DNA of 64,000 nucleotides, taken from the NCBI RefSeq assembly GCF_029457495.1, contig NZ_CP120361.1, positions 2,124,001 to 2,188,000 of the forward strand. The letters run 5' to 3'. Numbering within the stretch: the first letter of the stretch is position 1; each line of letters begins with the position of its first letter. Shown here in pieces: positions 61,239 through 64,000 of this stretch. The notes beneath the pieces are model-generated. The model did not search any database and was not told where the DNA came from. It saw nothing but the letters and a program-made list of their open reading frames with translations. The translations under genes and the position numbers were made by a program. Origin of the DNA: Chelativorans sp. AA-79. GTDB lineage: Bacteria > Pseudomonadota > Alphaproteobacteria > Rhizobiales > Rhizobiaceae.

Positions 61239-64000
61239 TCAGCGCCCAAATCCCCCCGCGGTGGGCGTCGTCACGATCACGGCCTCACCGGCCTCGATCA
61301 CCGTCTGGTCGCAGGCTTTCAGGACCTCGACGCGTCCATCCTTGCGGCGCACCTCGGTCTTGCCGACCTGCCCGTCGCCACCGTCTGCGATGCCGCGGGG
61401 CGGCGCGTTGCGGTGGGAGGAAAGGATCGCGCATTCCATCCTTTCCAGGAAACGGAGCGTGCGCCTCGTGCCGTCGCCCGCATTCCACTTGCCTTTGCCG
61501 CCGGACCCCTCGCGGATGTGGAAATCCTCGAGCAGTACGGGGAAGCGCAGCTCCAGGATCTCGGGGTCCGTCAGGCGCGAATTGGTCATGTGGGTGTGGA
61601 CGCCCGACGTGCCGTCGAAGCCGCGGCCGTCGTTCATGTGGCCGGCCGGCGAGCCGGAGCAGATGGTCTCGTAATATTGGTACGTCTCGTTGCCGAAGGT
61701 GAGATTGTTCATCGTGCCCTGGGCATTGGCGAGCGCGCCCATGGCGGCGAAGAGCGCGTTGGTCACATGCTGCGAGGTCTCCACGTTGCCCGCCACCACG
61801 GCGGCCGGATAGGAGGGGCGCAGCATGCAGCCTTCGGGAATGACGATCCTGATCGGCCGCAGGCAGCCGGCATTCATGGGGATGGAGCCCTCGACCATCA
61901 CGCGGAAGGCGTAGAGCACGGCTGCGCGCGCCACCGGTTCCGGCGCGTTGAAATTGTTCTTCATCACGGGCGAGGTGCCTGTGAAATCGACCGTCGCCTC
62001 GCGTTTCTCCCGGTCCACGGTGATCTTCACCTTGATCGCCTGGCCGGTGTCGGTGGGGTATTCGGAGGCTGATTCGTCCGGCAGGCGCTCCAGAACACGC
62101 CGCACGGCTTCCGCCGCGTTGTCCTGCACATGGCCCATATAGGCCTCGACCACGTCGAGCCCGAAATCGGCCACCATCTTCCTGAGTTCCGCCACGCCCC
62201 TTTCGTTGGCGGCGATCTGCGCCTTCAGGTCGGCGATGTTTTGGTGCGGGTTGCGGGCGGGGTAGGGGTGGTTGGTGAGAAGCTCCTGGAGCTCCTTCTC
62301 GCGGAACCGGCCGCGCTCCACGAGACGGAAATTGTCGAACAGCACGCCTTCCTCGTCCACGGTGGTGGCGAGCGGCGTCATGGAGCCGGGTGCCGTTCCG
62401 CCCACATCGGCATGGTGCCCGCGCGAGGCGGTGTAGAACAGGATGGTCTTGCCTTCATCGTCGAACACCGGGGTGACGACGGTGATGTCCGGCAGGTGCG
62501 TGCCGCCGTTGTAGGGCGCGTTCAGCGCGAAGACGTCGCCCGGATGGATGTCGCCCTCGTTCAGCCGGATGACGGTCTCCACCGAACGGTCCATGGAGCC
62601 GAGATGCACCGGCATGTGCGGGGCGTTCGCCACCAGCGCGCCGGTGCGGTCGAACACGGCGCAGGAGAAGTCGAGCCGCTCCTTGATGTTCACCGAATAG
62701 GCGGTGTTCTGCAGCGTCACGCCCATCTGCTCGGCAATGGACATGAAGAGGTTGTTGAAGACCTCCAGCATCACCGGGTCCGCCTCGGTGCCGAGCGCTG
62801 CCTGGCGCGGCTTCTTCTCCACCCGGCGCATCAGCACGTGGTCGCGCGCGGTGATCTCGGCCTGCCAGCCGGGCTCCACCACGATCGTCTGGTTGTCCTC
62901 GATGATGAGGGCCGGCCCTGCGATGCGGTTGCCGGGCGAGAGCGTGGAGCGGAAAAACACGTCCGCATCCCGCCACTCGCCCTCGCAGAAGATTTGCCGC
63001 GCGACATGCGGCGAGGGCGCGTTGTCGTTTACGGGCAGGACGGGCTCTTCCGGTGCGGCGGACCGGGCGTCCACGCCCTCCACATTTACCGCCTCCACGA
63101 CCATGGGCTTGTCGTCATAGACGAAGCCGAACTGCGCCCTGTGCGCGGCCTCGAAGCGCGTCTTCGCCTCGTCCACCGAGCGGTCGTCGAAGGGGATGGA
63201 GAGCGTGGTGTCCGTGCCGTCGTAGCGGATTTCGAGCCGGAGGCGCCATTCCGTCGAGCCTGCTTCGATGCCCTGATCGCGAAGCTCCTTCGCCACCTCG
63301 TCCTTGAGTTGCGAGACCATAGCATCGATCTCGCCCAGGGCGCCCTGCGACAGCGGTTTGATCAGTGCCTTCTGGCGCGAGGCCGAGACGGTCGCAAGCC
63401 CAATGCCATAGGCCGACAGCAGGCCCGAGAAGGGATGGATCAGCACGGATTCCATACCGAGCGCGTCCGCCACCAGGCAGGCATGCTGCCCGCCCGCGCC
63501 GCCGAAACAATTGAGAAGATACCGCGTCACGTCATAGCCGCGCTGGACGGAAATCTTCTTCACCGCATTGGCCATATTCTCCACGGCTATGGTGATGAAG
63601 CCCTCCGCCACCGCTTCCGCGCTGCGGCCGCCGCCGATCCTCTCGGCGAGTTGGGCGAAGCGTTCCCGCACGATGCCGACGTCCAGGGCCTCGTTCTGCT
63701 CCGGGCCGAAGATCGCGGGGAAGAAGTCGGGCTGCAGCTTGCCCAGCATCACATTGGCGTCGGTCACGGCGAGCGGCCCGCCCCGGCGATAGCAGGCAGG
63801 GCCCGGATTGGCGCCGGCCGAATCCGGGCCCACCTTCAGCCGTCCGTCCTCATAATGGAGGATCGAGCCGCCGCCCGCCGCCACCGTGTGGATGCGCATC
63901 ATCGGCGCGCGGATGCGCACGCCGGCAACCTCCGTGTCGAAAGCGCGCTCATACGCGCCGTCGTAATGGGCGACGTCGGTCGACGTGCCGCCCATGTCGA
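61239..64000 (-). CDS. fused hydantoinase/oxoprolinase family protein (HyuA-HyuB), 5' end beyond window
   Basis: The visible 920 residues are the C-terminal three quarters of a single-chain ATP-dependent 5-oxoprolinase/hydantoinase-type enzyme. They begin at the phosphate-binding [10 protein letters not shown] of the HyuA domain, which reaches to about residue 400 of this fragment, then change to the HyuB domain at [37 protein letters not shown] and the C-terminal [10 protein letters not shown] are typical. The substrate may be 5-oxoproline or a hydantoin. The gene does not link to preTA by position. The frame continues to the end of the window, so the Met at 63995 is not the start. Confidence 0.9.
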   Translation of the reverse strand, partial: DMGGTSTDVAHYDGAYERAFDTEVAGVRIRAPMMRIHTVAAGGGSILHYEDGRLKVGPDSAGANPGPACYRRGGPLAVTDANVMLGKLQPDFFPAIFGPEQNEALDVGIVRERFAQLAERIGGGRSAEAVAEGFITIAVENMANAVKKISVQRGYDVTRYLLNCFGGAGGQHACLVADALGMESVLIHPFSGLLSAYGIGLATVSASRQKALIKPLSQGALGEIDAMVSQLKDEVAKELRDQGIEAGSTEWRLRLEIRYDGTDTTLSIPFDDRSVDEAKTRFEAAHRAQFGFVYDDKPMVVEAVNVEGVDARSAAPEEPVLPVNDNAPSPHVARQIFCEGEWRDADVFFRSTLSPGNRIAGPALIIEDNQTIVVEPGWQAEITARDHVLMRRVEKKPRQAALGTEADPVMLEVFNNLFMSIAEQMGVTLQNTAYSVNIKERLDFSCAVFDRTGALVANAPHMPVHLGSMDRSVETVIRLNEGDIHPGDVFALNAPYNGGTHLPDITVVTPVFDDEGKTILFYTASRGHHADVGGTAPGSMTPLATTVDEEGVLFDNFRLVERGRFREKELQELLTNHPYPARNPHQNIADLKAQIAANERGVAELRKMVADFGLDVVEAYMGHVQDNAAEAVRRVLERLPDESASEYPTDTGQAIKVKITVDREKREATVDFTGTSPVMKNNFNAPEPVARAAVLYAFRVMVEGSIPMNAGCLRPIRIVIPEGCMLRPSYPAAVVAGNVETSQHVTNALFAAMGALANAQGTMNNLTFGNETYQYYETICSGSPAGHMNDGRGFDGTSGVHTHMTNSRLTDPEILELRFPVLLEDFHIREGSGGKGKWNAGDGTRRTLRFLERMECAILSSHRNAPPRGIADGGDGQVGKTEVRRKDGRVEVLKACDQTVIEAGEAVIVTTPTAGGFGR

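Noticed and set aside
61239..64000. The hydantoinase-named gene as the missing dihydropyrimidinase
   Set aside because: It belongs to the ATP-dependent HyuA/HyuB-oxoprolinase family (GGTSTD motif), which is unrelated to the amidohydrolase-fold dihydropyrimidinase.

Overview
The window is GC-rich chromosomal DNA, apart from a few lower-GC patches, of an alphaproteobacterium most like the Hyphomicrobiales (rhizobial order; a Phyllobacteriaceae-type genome is my best guess). The reasons are the pcaCHGB and preTA gene types, a cobalamin-riboswitch btuBFCD operon, btaBA betaine-lipid genes, a fused ArsR-methyltransferase in front of metF, and several families of interspersed intergenic inverted repeats. 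The window carries about 65 protein genes, one tRNA, one riboswitch, one broken gene, one 28-residue membrane ORF, and no rRNA, CRISPR array, phage or insertion sequence that I can see.

Layout. 1-3.1 kb: the end of an ABC peptide-import locus, tRNA-Ile(CAU) and a SIMPL-domain periplasmic protein. 3.2-7.3 kb: small exported proteins, a YcgN-type cysteine-cluster protein and a Pro/Glu/Ala-rich OmpA-family protein. 7.4-13.5 kb: a cobalamin riboswitch followed by btuB-btuF-btuC-btuD-tonB, all with overlapping start and stop codons. 13.7-20.2 kb: a Tat-exported binding protein, two permeases and a double ATPase (peptide-type ABC importer). 20.2-23.9 kb: a VOC protein and preT-preA (reductive pyrimidine catabolism) behind a RutR-type operator. 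23.9-27.3 kb: GST/MarR, Rrf2/AhpD-like/DoxX, and a BrnT-BrnA toxin-antitoxin pair. 27.3-31.2 kb: pcaB-pcaG-pcaH-pcaC with a divergent AraC-type activator. 31.2-31.7 kb: a second BrnT/BrnA pair whose toxin is broken.

31.7-39.1 kb: an ABC transporter of the ThiY/NMT1 type, an N-carbamoyl-beta-alanine amidase-like enzyme, a class III aminotransferase and a divergent rutR. A second RutR-type operator lies between the last two. Read together with preTA this looks like one RutR regulon: import pyrimidine, reduce it, hydrolyse the ureido acid, transaminate beta-alanine. Dihydropyrimidinase is not in the window. 39.1-42.4 kb: a patch of lower GC with TetR/DUF4336 and GST-ArsR-SRPBCC modules, each with clear palindromic operators. 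42.5-46.3 kb: a ThDP enzyme, a family III CoA-transferase and an alpha/beta hydrolase. 46.4-52.5 kb: ettA, a lone receiver domain, a KAS III enzyme, a DUF2293 protein, and an ArsR-methyltransferase with metF. 52.5-59.2 kb: the 28-residue ORF, a DMT exporter, a PLP decarboxylase, a lytic transglycosylase, a GH25 lipoprotein, a serine hydrolase and a SnoaL-like protein. 59.2-64 kb: btaB-btaA and the 3' part of a fused oxoprolinase/hydantoinase gene that runs off the end.

The observations I would follow first are the two RutR-type operators and the local regulon they define; start-site hairpins on preT and btaA; the C-x10-C motif shared by two neighbouring exported proteins; the 28-residue membrane ORF with its own promoter; the promoter with two GTTTCC-N6-GGAAAC palindromes before the GST-ArsR-SRPBCC operon; and one inverted-repeat family inserted at the permease/ATPase junction of two different ABC operons.
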